64,000 bases of DNA from NCBI GenBank assembly GCA_964495375.1, contig CAZBWM010000003.1, positions 1 to 64,000 of the forward strand, read 5' to 3'. Origin of the DNA: JAIESQ01 sp964495375. Lineage in GTDB: Bacteria; Planctomycetota; Planctomycetia; Pirellulales; JAEUIK01. Position 1 is the stretch's first letter. The number at the start of each line of letters is the position of its first letter. Positions 18,558-26,806 of this stretch are shown here, piece after piece. Under the pieces are notes generated by a model. The model searched no databases. It was not told the DNA's origin and saw nothing but the letters and a program-made list of their open reading frames with translations. Made by a program: the position numbers and the translations under genes.

Positions 18558-18732
18558 CTCGGGCGAAAAGGTGCAAGCGGCGACGACTGCTAGCATCGCC
18601 TGCCAAGCGCACCGGGCGCCACAGCGCGCTAGGCCGGCAGTTATCTTGAGTTATAGAAACGTTTCGAGTACCTTCCGGCCCCCTGGTTTCTCCAGGGTCC
18701 ACGCGTTCGCAGTTCTTTCACGCACAAATCGC

Positions 18733-19221
18733 ATGGATTACGAAGTTCAACGCTGCACTCGGCGCTGTGCCAATAGCGGCCGCGAGCTGGCCGATGGGGA
18801 GATGTTTTACTCCGTGCTGGTGGCCGATGGGCACGACGTGCGACGCGTCGACTACGCGGCCGAGGCTTGGACTGGCCCCGATCGAAGCGACGTGCTCGGT
18901 TGGTGGCGTTCGCAGATGCCGTCGCGCGATCAAAAGCGGGCGCGGATGGCTCCCAACGACGTGCTGTTGGGTTACTTTCACGAGCTCGAGAACCAGCCGC
19001 AGGAGCAAGACACGCGCTACGTGCTGGCTTTGTTGCTCGTGCGCCGACGCGTGTTGAGATTGGAAGAAACGGAATCAACACCCGCGGGGGGAAACGTCTT
19101 GGTGTTGTACTGCCCGCGTGAGGACGCGACCTATCGCGTGGCCGATGCATTGCCCGACGAGCCGCGCGTGCAGGAGATTCAAAAACGCCTGAGTGAACTG
19201 CTGTACGCGGATGCCGGGTAG
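18733..19221 (+). CDS. Conserved planctomycete-type protein, Cys-rich N-terminus
   Basis: 162 residues from ATG 18733 (MDYEVQRCTRRCANSGRELA). A longer in-frame reading that overlaps zwf is an artefact. The N-terminus has two Cys close together (C8, C12) and the phrase SGRELADGEMFYSVLV. The middle includes GWWRSQMPS and the end is acidic and helical. It has no signal peptide or membrane helix and is probably cytoplasmic. I do not recognise a biochemical function. The same kind of small protein appears widely in planctomycete genomes (recalled, not checked). Confidence 0.75.
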   Translation: MDYEVQRCTRRCANSGRELADGEMFYSVLVADGHDVRRVDYAAEAWTGPDRSDVLGWWRSQMPSRDQKRARMAPNDVLLGYFHELENQPQEQDTRYVLALLLVRRRVLRLEETESTPAGGNVLVLYCPREDATYRVADALPDEPRVQEIQKRLSELLYADAG

Positions 19222-19253
19222 GATTCCCGGAACAGCCAGCCGGTGGCCTGGTA

Positions 19254-20294
19254 GTGGCCGACCGGCCGATGATTGCCCAACGCGAATCACGGATGATGCG
19301 CGAACACGACCCTACTTGCCCGACACGCCTTGCGGCGAGCGCCCCCAGCGCTCGCTTCAATCGCTGCGCGGCCCTGCTCGTGGCCGTGGTGTTGTGGGGG
19401 CTAATGGGTGCGAGCTGCCCGAACATGCTGCGGCAGTACAAGATGCCGGCAATCGCGCAGCCGGCGCCACAGGCCGCCAACTTCGAGCAGATTTCGGCCA
19501 TCGTGAACGACAACAGTGCTCGCGTGGCCAAACTCTCGTCGTCGGCCAAGCTGACGAGTCCGCATTTTCCGTCGCTGCGGGCCAGCCTGGCGGTCGAGCG
19601 GCCGATGAACTTCCGTCTGGTCGCCGAAAAAACGGCGCTCACCGGCGCCGAGCTCGACCTGGGGAGCAACGACGAGCTGTTCTGGTTCTGGGTGCAGCGG
19701 AGTGATCCGCGCGTGCTCTATTTCTGTAACCACGAGCGGTTCGCGCAGAGTGCGGCGCGGCAAATGTTCCCGGTCGAACCGCAGTGGCTTGTCGAGGCGT
19801 TGGGCCTGGTTACCTTCGTATCGACCGACCAGCATCGCGAACCGCAGCGCGTGGGGCGCGGGCGGTTACGGATTGAATCGACGATCGCCCGCCGCGAAGG
19901 GGTGCGGCGCCGCGTGGTCGAAGTCGATGAAGCGACGGCCGCGGTCGTGGCGACGCACATGTACGATGAAAACGGCAAACTGCTGGCGACCGCCTTGTTG
20001 AGCGAGCACGAGCGCGACGAAACCTCTGGCGCCGTGTTGCCGCGACAAGTCGAGATTCGCTGGCCGGCGAGTCAGTTGGAATTCACGCTCTCGCTGGACG
20101 ACGTGGTGGTCAACGAGCTGCAGGGAGACCCTTCGCAGTTGTTCAGCAAGCCGGCTTATCAGGGTTCGCCGGAAGTCGACCTGGCCGATCCGAATGTGTC
20201 GCTGCCCGTGGCGGGCGCCGCGGTCTCGTCGAACATGCCGGTGCTCACGACGCGTGTCGCCGAACCGGGCTGGAAGAACTGGTTCCGGAAGTAA
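19254..20294 (+). CDS. Exported or lipid-anchored protein of unknown function (LolA/outer-membrane-carrier-like)
   Basis: 346 residues if GTG 19254 is the start; ATG 19269, 19293 or 19296 are alternatives and give a more usual signal peptide. The segment CAALLVAVVLWGLMGAS is hydrophobic and ends before a Cys, a possible but non-canonical lipoprotein site. After that: NDNSARVAKLSSSAKLTSP, RASLAVERPMNFRLVAEK, LDLGSNDELFWFWVQRSDPR. These strand patterns recall LolA/LolB-type beta-shells. No catalytic motif is seen. It follows the 162-residue protein by 32 bp and could share its transcript. Confidence 0.72.
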   Translation: MADRPMIAQRESRMMREHDPTCPTRLAASAPSARFNRCAALLVAVVLWGLMGASCPNMLRQYKMPAIAQPAPQAANFEQISAIVNDNSARVAKLSSSAKLTSPHFPSLRASLAVERPMNFRLVAEKTALTGAELDLGSNDELFWFWVQRSDPRVLYFCNHERFAQSAARQMFPVEPQWLVEALGLVTFVSTDQHREPQRVGRGRLRIESTIARREGVRRRVVEVDEATAAVVATHMYDENGKLLATALLSEHERDETSGAVLPRQVEIRWPASQLEFTLSLDDVVVNELQGDPSQLFSKPAYQGSPEVDLADPNVSLPVAGAAVSSNMPVLTTRVAEPGWKNWFRK

Positions 20295-20342
20295 AGTCGC
20301 CGACGGCTTGACGCCCCACCGCGGCGTGATTCGACTGAATCC

Positions 20343-20795
20343 ATGCCGGGCTTCAAGCGATACCTGCTGCGCTGCATGTTGTTGGGCGCGCTCGTCATCT
20401 TGGCGGCCGGACCAATCCTTGGCGTCTTCGTACTCGGCTATCGTGGATTGATCACGGGCGATCGAGATGCCTTGGGCGGCGCGCTAGTCCTGCTGATTGT
20501 GCCCCCGCTTGCTGGCGCCTGTGGCGGGGCGGCATTTGGCCTCGTCGCGCGCGGACATACGGAGATGGGATGGCGGCTATATGCCGCACTTGTGGCGGCG
20601 ATCGAGGGCTACCTCGCTGTGCTCTCGCTTTTCGTCGTCTTTAGCGCTTTCTTAGATCCCGCTTTTGTAGACGACCTGCCAGCGACGGATGTCTGGTTTC
20701 ATGCTGGATTGCATGGCTACGGAATCGGACTGGTGACGGTCGTGTGTGCGATGATGGCCGTGGTGGTCAAGCTGCGCGGTAGACGAGTTGGCTAG
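20343..20795 (+). CDS. Small polytopic membrane protein of unknown function
   Basis: 150 residues from ATG 20343. Four hydrophobic helices are visible: CMLLGALVILAAGPILGVFV, ALVLLIVPPLAGACGGAAFG, ALVAAIEGYLAVLSLFVVFS and HGYGIGLVTVVCAMMAVVV. Loops are short and the C-terminus is basic (KLRGRRVG). No family is recognised. It starts 48 bp after the preceding exported-protein gene and is the last gene before the ParDE pair. Confidence 0.6.
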   Translation: MPGFKRYLLRCMLLGALVILAAGPILGVFVLGYRGLITGDRDALGGALVLLIVPPLAGACGGAAFGLVARGHTEMGWRLYAALVAAIEGYLAVLSLFVVFSAFLDPAFVDDLPATDVWFHAGLHGYGIGLVTVVCAMMAVVVKLRGRRVG

Positions 20796-20826
20796 CAAGA
20801 ACATTCACCCGTGGTCGCCGAAATTG

Positions 20827-20854
20827 TTGCTGCGATCGGTCGGCAAGTTAGAAT
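20827..20854 (+). promoter_or_regulatory. Candidate promoter of the ParDE pair
   Basis: TTGCTG (20827-20832) and TAGAAT (20849-20854) are spaced by 16 bp, a plausible housekeeping-sigma promoter. A start of transcription 6-7 nt later falls on ATG 20861, so the mRNA could be leaderless. No Shine-Dalgarno is seen before 20855 or 20861. Confidence 0.4.
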
Positions 20855-21121
20855 ATGGATATGTCCTACGAACTTCCTGCCGACATCCGCGATCGCGTGA
20901 ACGCCTGGCTCGACCTGGGCATCTACCAAAGCGAAGACGACGTCATTCGCGAAGCGATGGATGCGCTCGATCAAATCGAGCAAGACAAACGCACTCGCTG
21001 GCACGATCGAAATCGTCTCGCCGCCGAGCAAAGCGCCCAGGGATTGTCGAAGCCGCTCGACGACCAGAAGGTGCTGGCACGACTTCGCGAGCGACTGACG
21101 AAGGAAGGAATTCTCGGTTAG
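20855..21121 (+). CDS. ParD-like ribbon-helix-helix antitoxin
   Basis: 88 residues from ATG 20855, or 86 from ATG 20861 (MSYELPADIRDRVNAWLDLG). The N-terminus fits a ribbon-helix-helix DNA-binding domain with the ParD/CC2985-type sequence GIYQSEDDVIREAMDALDQ. The C-terminus (RERLTKEGILG) should wrap the toxin. Its stop TAG directly touches the toxin ATG at 21122. It neutralises the ParE toxin and probably represses its own promoter. Confidence 0.85.
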   Translation: MDMSYELPADIRDRVNAWLDLGIYQSEDDVIREAMDALDQIEQDKRTRWHDRNRLAAEQSAQGLSKPLDDQKVLARLRERLTKEGILG

Positions 21122-21421
21122 ATGCCGCAGGCGCGTTGGACACCGGTGGCGGAGTCTGACCTCGACGAGATTCTCTTTTACATTGCCTACGTCTCTGGCA
21201 ATGCTGCGACCGGCGAGCGAATCTATTTCGAGATTCGCGATCGGGTGATTCGGCAGGCGGAACAATCGCTTCCCGGCCTGCGTCACCCGGACGCGCCCGA
21301 CTGGCTCTACCTTAAGCACAAGCGGTGGCTCATTTTCTACCAACCGCAGTCGGATGGCATCGAGATCATGCGAGTGATCGATGCGGTGCGTGACCTGCCT
21401 CGGCATTTGGGCGAACCGTAG
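21122..21421 (+). CDS. RelE/ParE family toxin
   Basis: 99 residues from ATG 21122. The ParE fold is recognised from MPQARWTPVAESDLDEILFY, the middle ERIYFEIRDRVIRQAEQS, and the final strands KRWLIFYQPQSDGIEIMRVI and HLGEP. ParE toxins act on DNA gyrase, RelE toxins cut mRNA; sequence alone does not decide between them. It has no gap to its antitoxin gene, so they are translationally coupled. It is convergent with the DUF1493 gene. Confidence 0.88.
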   Translation: MPQARWTPVAESDLDEILFYIAYVSGNAATGERIYFEIRDRVIRQAEQSLPGLRHPDAPDWLYLKHKRWLIFYQPQSDGIEIMRVIDAVRDLPRHLGEP

Positions 21422-21465
21422 CCTTGAGCAAGGCGGCCACAATTCTCTCGGCAACTCGATTTAAT

Positions 21466-21846
21466 TCAGTCGCCGCGAAGTGGTGCAGGGTGCTCCTCCC
21501 AACGACCACTTCGCGCGGCCTGCACCAAGTCGCTGATCGAGATCGCTTTTAGCCCGACTCTTTGCTCTGGGCTGCCGGAGCCAAAGATGGCAAGAAACCA
21601 GAAAACAGGAAATGAGCAGCCGAGCCCCTCGGTGCCGAAGTGCTCCGTAAACTCGAATTGGGACAGGTCGACATGAAACGTGGCGACAAACGCTTCGAGC
21701 AAATCGCCTGCATCGTCGCCATCAATGCCGAGATCGCCAAATAGCGTTGTCGCAGGCGAGATCCGAGAAATTGACGTGGCGCTTTGTGCGGCGATGAACT
21801 CGATGACGCGTTTCTCGACGTCGTCGCAGATCGATTGCTCAGCCAT
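21466..21846 (-). CDS. DUF1493 (acyl-carrier-like fold) protein
   Basis: 126 residues from ATG 21846. The DUF1493 signature is TTLFGDLGIDGDDAGDLLEA, followed by FHVDLSQFEFTEHFG. The fold resembles an acyl carrier protein, but the Ser that carries phosphopantetheine is absent; the loop reads DGDDA. It is therefore not a standard acyl carrier. DUF1493 proteins are often found with small membrane or toxin-like genes; here it faces the ParDE pair. The role is unknown. Confidence 0.8.
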   Translation of the reverse strand: MAEQSICDDVEKRVIEFIAAQSATSISRISPATTLFGDLGIDGDDAGDLLEAFVATFHVDLSQFEFTEHFGTEGLGCSFPVFWFLAIFGSGSPEQRVGLKAISISDLVQAARSGRWEEHPAPLRGD

Positions 21847-21938
21847 GGAGTTGGGTGCGTGTCGCGCACGCGAAAGAACGTCCGTGACAAAAAAAGCGCT
21901 AGGACTGTGGCGGAGTTGCCCGAAGACTCGGTGCGCCC

Positions 21939-22529
21939 TTACGGCGTGGCCGGGTTCGCGCCCAGCTCGGCGCGGCGAATCTTGTCGCGGGCGCGGCTCA
22001 GCGTCGGCCCCACGCTGTTCTCGGCCAGGCCCAGGGCGGCCGCGATGTCGGCGTAGCTCTTGCCTTCGAGATGGTACATGCGGATGGCTTCAGCCTCTTG
22101 CGGCTCGAGCCGTTCGAGCAGTCGCTCGACTTCGTCACGATCGGCCAACAGCGCTTCGATGTTGGCGCTGGAACCGTTGCCGGCGCCGGCCGCGACGTCG
22201 GCCATGTCTTGCAGCCGGGCTGGCCCCTTGCGGTCGATCAAATGCCGCACGACGATCCGCCGCGAGACAACCGTCAGGTAAGTCGCCAAACTGCTCTGCC
22301 CACGAAACCGCCGCAGCAAGGCAAAGTCGTCGCGGACGATGGCCAGAAAGACTTCGGCACACAAGTCATCGCGATCTTGCGATGAGAGCCGAATCGAGCG
22401 TGCCTGGGCCGAGTGGTTAACCACATGGACCACCAGGCCCATATATCGGTCAACAAAATCTTCCCATGCTCGCGGTTGGCGAGTGACACAACGCTCAAGA
22501 AGTGATCGATCGATGTCCGATAGCGCCAC
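21939..22529 (-). CDS. ECF-type RNA polymerase sigma factor
   Basis: 196 residues from GTG 22529, with AGAGGG about 9 nt upstream; a longer reading to 22790 is probably non-coding. Region 2 is recognised in WEDFVDRYMGLVVHVVNHSA and DRDDLCAEVFLAIVRDDFAL, and region 4 in EAIRMYHLEGKSYADIAAAL and SVGPTLSRARDKIRR. There is no anti-sigma gene or extra C-terminal domain. It should direct RNA polymerase to a dedicated set of promoters. The trigger cannot be read from the context. Confidence 0.9.
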   Translation of the reverse strand: MALSDIDRSLLERCVTRQPRAWEDFVDRYMGLVVHVVNHSAQARSIRLSSQDRDDLCAEVFLAIVRDDFALLRRFRGQSSLATYLTVVSRRIVVRHLIDRKGPARLQDMADVAAGAGNGSSANIEALLADRDEVERLLERLEPQEAEAIRMYHLEGKSYADIAAALGLAENSVGPTLSRARDKIRRAELGANPATP

Positions 22530-22799
22530 GACCGGGTACCCTCTGAGGGTCGCTGGCGGACACCGCCCCTGGGCCGAATCCCTGGCAAGATATGGACCGC
22601 GGCAATGCGAACGGGCCGGCCAGACTACTGAACTCGATTTTAGAAGGGGGGCACGCCCGCGGCAAGTCGGCTTCTGGCAGTAGCCTGCGAATTCGTACTC
22701 CTTGGTTGGTAGAGTTCTCCGCCCGGCTAACCAATTGGGTTGCACGAACAACCGGTTTAGACGGGCCGCGGCTAGCCCTCGCTGCGACAAACCGGTCGG

Positions 22800-22829
22800 T
22801 TGACAGATTCTGCCTGGCGGGCCTAAGAT
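22800..22829 (+). promoter_or_regulatory. Candidate housekeeping promoter, probably for fdxA
   Basis: TTGACA (22800-22805), an 18-bp spacer and TAAGAT (22824-22829). This is the best sigma-70-type match in the window. Transcription would start about 22836, giving an unusually long leader of about 220 nt before fdxA. Confidence 0.5.
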
Positions 22830-22889
22830 TCTGTCCGAAGAAAGTTTGGCGCCGTCAAGTTGCTTTCAGGTAAGCACTTGGCGGCTCAT

Positions 22890-22909
22890 GGCGCCCCCCG
22901 TGGGGTGCC
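22890..22909 (+). promoter_or_regulatory. Hairpin in the fdxA leader
   Basis: GGCGCCCC pairs with GGGGTGCC (one G-U) around a 4-nt CCGT loop. It is 60 nt after the putative transcription start and 150 nt before fdxA. It could be part of a leader regulator; no known riboswitch is recognised. Confidence 0.3.
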
Positions 22910-23057
22910 GAAACTGTTGTAGTGTTGGCTGTCGATCGACGTGTGCGACCGAGCGTCGTGCTCCCCTCCAAAGCGCCTGCTTGGGGGAAGGGGACTGCGG
23001 CGCCGAGTACCGGCCGGGCACGAACCGTTGCCTTCCGCGTTAGGAGATTTTCTCGCG

Positions 23058-23339
23058 ATGACTCACGTTGTTGCCGAACCGTGCTTTGCCTGCAAATACA
23101 CCGACTGCGTCGTGGTCTGCCCGGTCGAATGCTTCTATGAGGGGGAGAAGATGCTCTACATCCACCCCGACGAGTGCATCGACTGCGAAGCCTGCGTTCC
23201 CGAGTGCCCGGTCGAAGCCATCTTCCTCGAAGATAATCTGCCCGAGGAATGGAAAGACTTTACAGCGCTCAACGCTGAGATGGCGCCACAGTGCCCGGTG
23301 CTGACCGAAAAGAAAGAGCCGCTGGCCGGCAAGGAATAA
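23058..23339 (+). CDS. fdxA: Seven-iron ferredoxin FdxA type
   Basis: 93 residues from ATG 23058 (TAGGAG upstream). Two cluster motifs are visible: CFACKYTDCVVVCPVECFYE, typical of the 3Fe-4S/4Fe-4S ferredoxin I type, and CIDCEACVPECPVEAIF. The C-terminal part LNAEMAPQCPVLTEKKEPLA also matches FdxA. It is a small soluble electron carrier. The preceding 528 bp contain a likely promoter and a long leader. Confidence 0.93.
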   Translation: MTHVVAEPCFACKYTDCVVVCPVECFYEGEKMLYIHPDECIDCEACVPECPVEAIFLEDNLPEEWKDFTALNAEMAPQCPVLTEKKEPLAGKE

Positions 23340-23417
23340 GCCCAGCGCGCGACCGAGGGTCGCGCCGGTGAATTCCTGCTCGCGCTCTAGCGCGACATCG
23401 CACAGCACACGGCATTC

Positions 23418-23439
23418 TGTGTACAGCATACGGTACACA
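23418..23439. promoter_or_regulatory. 22-bp inverted repeat (operator-like)
   Basis: TGTGTAC (23418-23424) and GTACACA (23433-23439) are perfect inverted 7-mers with an 8-bp spacer, between fdxA and the HD-domain gene. The geometry suits a dimeric repressor. The flanking region contains similar partial repeats (ACAGC, ATACGG), so it may also be a decayed repeat. Confidence 0.3.
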
Positions 23440-23630
23440 GCGCACGTCGTGCAGCGTGTTGGCGGTTGCGCGCCGCTGAGCAATTCACGCGGCCTATTGA
23501 TCGGCAATACACCATCGCCGACGACAACGTGTCGCTGGCGATTTTTCTTGGTAGACGTGCCCGCGCCGAGCGCCGGCCCGTTGCCGCGCCGCGCTTTCGC
23601 CGCGGTCGCATCTCGGTTACGTTTTTGGGC

Positions 23631-24203
23631 ATGCTCGATCGACAAGCTGCCTTTGACGTCGTTTGCCAGTACACGGCCAGCGATAGTTTGCGCAAACACA
23701 TGCTGGCCGTGGAAGCGGCGATGCGTGCGTACGCCGCGCACTATGGCGAAGATGTCGAGAAATGGGGCATCGTCGGTCTGCTGCACGACTTTGATTACGA
23801 GCGCTGGCCCGATCCGCCCGATCATCCGCTGCAAGGCGCGGCCATCCTGACCGAGCTTGGTTATCCGGCCGACGTGATCTACGCGATCAAGTCGCATGCC
23901 GACTATTTGACCGATTGCCCACGCATCTCGCGGCTCGACAAGGCACTCTATGCCTGCGACGAGCTGGCGGGCTTTGTCACGGCCGTGGCTTTGGTGCGGC
24001 CCGAGCGGCTCGTGGGGCTTGAAGCCCGCAGCGTGCAAAAAAAGCTGAAGGCCAAGGGTTTCGCGGCGTCGATCAACCGCGACGACATCGTGCGGGGGGC
24101 GGCCGACTTGGGTGTGCCCTTGGATGAACACATCACCTTTATGATCGCGGCTTTGCAGCCGGCAGCGGCGGCGCTGGGATTGACCCCCGCCATGGGTGCC
24201 TAG
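23631..24203 (+). CDS. HD-domain phosphohydrolase-like protein
   Basis: 190 residues from ATG 23631 (MLDRQAAFDVVCQYTASDSL); a longer reading from 23466 has non-coding composition. The HD metal site is visible: H23 in RKHMLAVEAA, H52-D53 in LLHDFDYE, H65 in PPDHPLQG, and D110 in YACDELAGF. The sequence fits short HDIG-type phosphohydrolases that cleave phosphate esters or nucleotides. The substrate is unknown. It is 291 bp downstream of fdxA and ahead of the APC permease. Confidence 0.85.
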   Translation: MLDRQAAFDVVCQYTASDSLRKHMLAVEAAMRAYAAHYGEDVEKWGIVGLLHDFDYERWPDPPDHPLQGAAILTELGYPADVIYAIKSHADYLTDCPRISRLDKALYACDELAGFVTAVALVRPERLVGLEARSVQKKLKAKGFAASINRDDIVRGAADLGVPLDEHITFMIAALQPAAAALGLTPAMGA

Positions 24204-24286
24204 AGCGGGTCCGCTCCTTTGGCGCGGCGTTTGCTTTCGGCGGCAACTATGGAGTTTGTCGCGGCGGCTAGGTAGATTAACCCCCC

Positions 24287-26647
24287 ATGCAATCTGATCC
24301 ACGTTCGGGCTCGGACGACTCCGGGCCACCGGCGGAAGATTCGCCGGCGTCGGGCACCCGTCAATCCGAATCTGCTCGATCGAGCCCGGCTGCGGGCTCA
24401 TCGGCTGCGGCCGCCGCTGCTTCTGCGTCGGACGGCGAGGGGGACGCACCACGTCCCGCGCCCTCCATCTCCGACGAACCGCACGATGAGTTCGTCATCG
24501 AAGAGGGAGTACCCGAGAACGAAGAGCTATTGCGCGAGCGGATCAAGACGCTGGTCATCGGGAAGCCGCGCGATCTGGCCGACAAGTCGGTCTTCCAGCA
24601 TGTGTCGCTCGTGGCGTTTCTCGCCTGGGTGGGGCTGGGGGCCGATGGCTTGTCGAGCTCCTGCTATGGCCCCGCCGAAGCGTACTTGAATCTCGTCGAT
24701 CCGGTCACCAAAGAGCCGCACCACTATCTGGCGATCTTTCTGGCGCTGGCGACGATCATCACAGTATTCGTGATCTCCGCCTGCTACAGCTACATCATCG
24801 AAGAGTTTCCCAGCGGCGGCGGCGGCTATCTCGTGGCCTCGAAACTGCTGGGCCCCAAGATCGGCGTCATTGCCGGTTGCGCGCTGATGGTCGACTACGT
24901 GCTGACGATCACGGTGTCGATCGCCGCTGCGGGCGATGCGCTGTTTGGTTTGTTCGCTGGCGAGGTGGGCATCCAGTACAAGCTGTGGGCCGAGTACGCG
25001 GCAATTATTGGCTTGATTGTGCTCAACCTGCGCGGTGTGCGCGAAACGATCAAAGCGTTGATGCCGGTGTTCATGCTCTTTCTGTTCACCCACGCGATTC
25101 TGATCGGCGGCTCGTTGATCCTGAATGCTTCGGCCGTCGGCGAAACCGCCAACGAAGTCCGCGAAGGACTGCAAGGGGGCATGCAGACGATCGGCTTTTG
25201 GGCCATGTTGGGCCTGGCGTTACGGGCCTATTCGCTGGGGGCCGGCACCTACACCGGCATCGAGGCCGTCTCGAATAGCATGCCGGTGATGCGCGAGCCT
25301 CGCGTCGCCACGGCCAAGCGCACGATGCTCTACATGGCCGTGTCGCTGTCGATCACGGCCGGTGGCCTGATGGTTGGCTACCTGCTATTGAATCTTGACG
25401 ACTTAATCAAAGAAGCGGGGGGCGAGTCGGTCAAAACGATGAACTTCCTGCTCACCGAGCGATTTTTGTCGGAGATTCCCGGGGGGGGAAGCTGGCTCGG
25501 ATCGACCTTTCTGTGGGCGACGATTCTCTCCGAAGGCGCACTACTGTGGGTCGCGGCACAGGCCGGCTTCATCGGCGGGCCGCGCGGGCTAGCCAATCTG
25601 GCACAAGACTCTTGGGCCCCCCACTGGTTCGCGAACCTCTCCGAGCGATTGGCCACACACAACGGCATCTTGATCATGGGTGGCGCCGCGCTGGCCGCCT
25701 TGTGGTACACCGAGGGTAAGGTGTCGATGCTGGTGATCATGTATTCCATCAACGTCTTCTTGACGTTCTCGCTGTCGATGATCGGCATGTGCCGGCACTG
25801 GTGGCAAATGCGTCGTCGCCGGCATCCGCTCTGGCGGCGCCGCCTGGCGCTGTTTGTGGTCGGCGCGGTTTTTTGCGTGGCGATTTTGTGCGTGACGATC
25901 TACGAGAAGTTCTGGGAAGGCGCCTGGCGCACGCTGTTCGTCACCGGAGCGCTCGTGCTGCTTTGTTTGCTGACTAACCGCTATTACCGCGGCGTGGTCG
26001 CGCGGCTTAAGCACCTCAACGAAACGCTCGGTACGCTGGTGACTCCCAATCGGCCGGCCAACGCAGCCGAGCCTGATCGCTCGCAGCCGACGGCCGCGAT
26101 TCTCGTCGGCGGCTACGGCGGATTGGGCGTACACACGCTGTTGAACGCCATCCGCTTTGCGCCGGGGTATTTCAAGAACTTCGTGTTCCTCTCGGTGGGC
26201 GTGGTCGACACGGGGAACTTCAAAGGGGCCGAAGCGGTCGACGAGTTGCGCGACCACACCGAAGAGGCGCTGACCGATTACGTAATTTTGGCACGCAAGC
26301 TGGGGATGCCGGCCGTCTCGTACCTGGGCATTGGCACCGATGCGGTCGACAAACTGGAAGAGGTCTGCCTGGCCGTGAAGAAAGATTTCCCGCGCACGAC
26401 ATTTTTCGCAGGACAACTGGTGTTCCGCAAAGACGCCTGGTACCAGCGACTATTCCACAACCAGACGGCCTACGCGTTGCAGCGGCGGTTGCAATGGGAT
26501 GGCGTGCCGATGGTCATTCTGCCGACGCGGGTCCGCGAGGCGGATTCTGGGGCCGATCAGGGCCGGCTGTCCCGGTTCAAGGCCATGCTGCGGCGCCTCG
26601 CCCGCAGGGTGACGTTCTGGCGGACGCACGACGAAAACGCGCACTAG
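24287..26647 (+). CDS. APC superfamily permease with long N- and C-terminal domains
   Basis: 786 residues from ATG 24287. The first 110 residues are disordered, rich in Ser, Ala and acidic residues. About 12 helices follow, including LAWVGLGADGLSSSCYGPAE and GGGGYLVASKLLGPKIGVIA, which are typical of the amino-acid/polyamine/KUP-like APC permeases. The C-terminus (from about residue 600) is a soluble alpha/beta domain (SQPTAAILVGGYGGLGVHTL, LARKLGMPAVSYLGIGTDAV). The substrate is unknown; K+ or amino acids are possible. The gene is monocistronic by spacing. Confidence 0.85.
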   Translation: MQSDPRSGSDDSGPPAEDSPASGTRQSESARSSPAAGSSAAAAAASASDGEGDAPRPAPSISDEPHDEFVIEEGVPENEELLRERIKTLVIGKPRDLADKSVFQHVSLVAFLAWVGLGADGLSSSCYGPAEAYLNLVDPVTKEPHHYLAIFLALATIITVFVISACYSYIIEEFPSGGGGYLVASKLLGPKIGVIAGCALMVDYVLTITVSIAAAGDALFGLFAGEVGIQYKLWAEYAAIIGLIVLNLRGVRETIKALMPVFMLFLFTHAILIGGSLILNASAVGETANEVREGLQGGMQTIGFWAMLGLALRAYSLGAGTYTGIEAVSNSMPVMREPRVATAKRTMLYMAVSLSITAGGLMVGYLLLNLDDLIKEAGGESVKTMNFLLTERFLSEIPGGGSWLGSTFLWATILSEGALLWVAAQAGFIGGPRGLANLAQDSWAPHWFANLSERLATHNGILIMGGAALAALWYTEGKVSMLVIMYSINVFLTFSLSMIGMCRHWWQMRRRRHPLWRRRLALFVVGAVFCVAILCVTIYEKFWEGAWRTLFVTGALVLLCLLTNRYYRGVVARLKHLNETLGTLVTPNRPANAAEPDRSQPTAAILVGGYGGLGVHTLLNAIRFAPGYFKNFVFLSVGVVDTGNFKGAEAVDELRDHTEEALTDYVILARKLGMPAVSYLGIGTDAVDKLEEVCLAVKKDFPRTTFFAGQLVFRKDAWYQRLFHNQTAYALQRRLQWDGVPMVILPTRVREADSGADQGRLSRFKAMLRRLARRVTFWRTHDENAH

Positions 26648-26806
26648 CCGCGGCGAGGCTACCCTCGTTCGACGGGCTTTCCGGCGGCCGCGCCCCTGGA
26701 AATCACCCGGCGCGCCAAGTAGATTCGGTGTCGGGCGAACCCGTGTTGCGCGGTCAATAACTTTCGACCGCGCGTGGCAATTCTCGGCGCCGGTCTCAAC
26801 ACGCAC

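Larger units (their letters stand above)
22530..23057. other. 528-bp intergenic region between the sigma factor and fdxA
   Basis: No credible gene. It holds a strong promoter match (22800-22829), a hairpin (22890-22909) and the ribosome-binding site of fdxA (GGAG at 23043-23046). About 190 bp next to the sigma-factor start must contain its own promoter, but I see no clear match there. Confidence 0.5.

Noticed and set aside
18280..18732. 5' extension of the 162-residue protein overlapping the zwf end
   Set aside because: It reads over zwf in another frame and the conserved part begins at ATG 18733.
22530..22790. N-terminal extension of the sigma factor
   Set aside because: GTG 22529 has a good ribosome-binding site and matches the usual length of ECF factors; upstream sequence is not conserved-looking.
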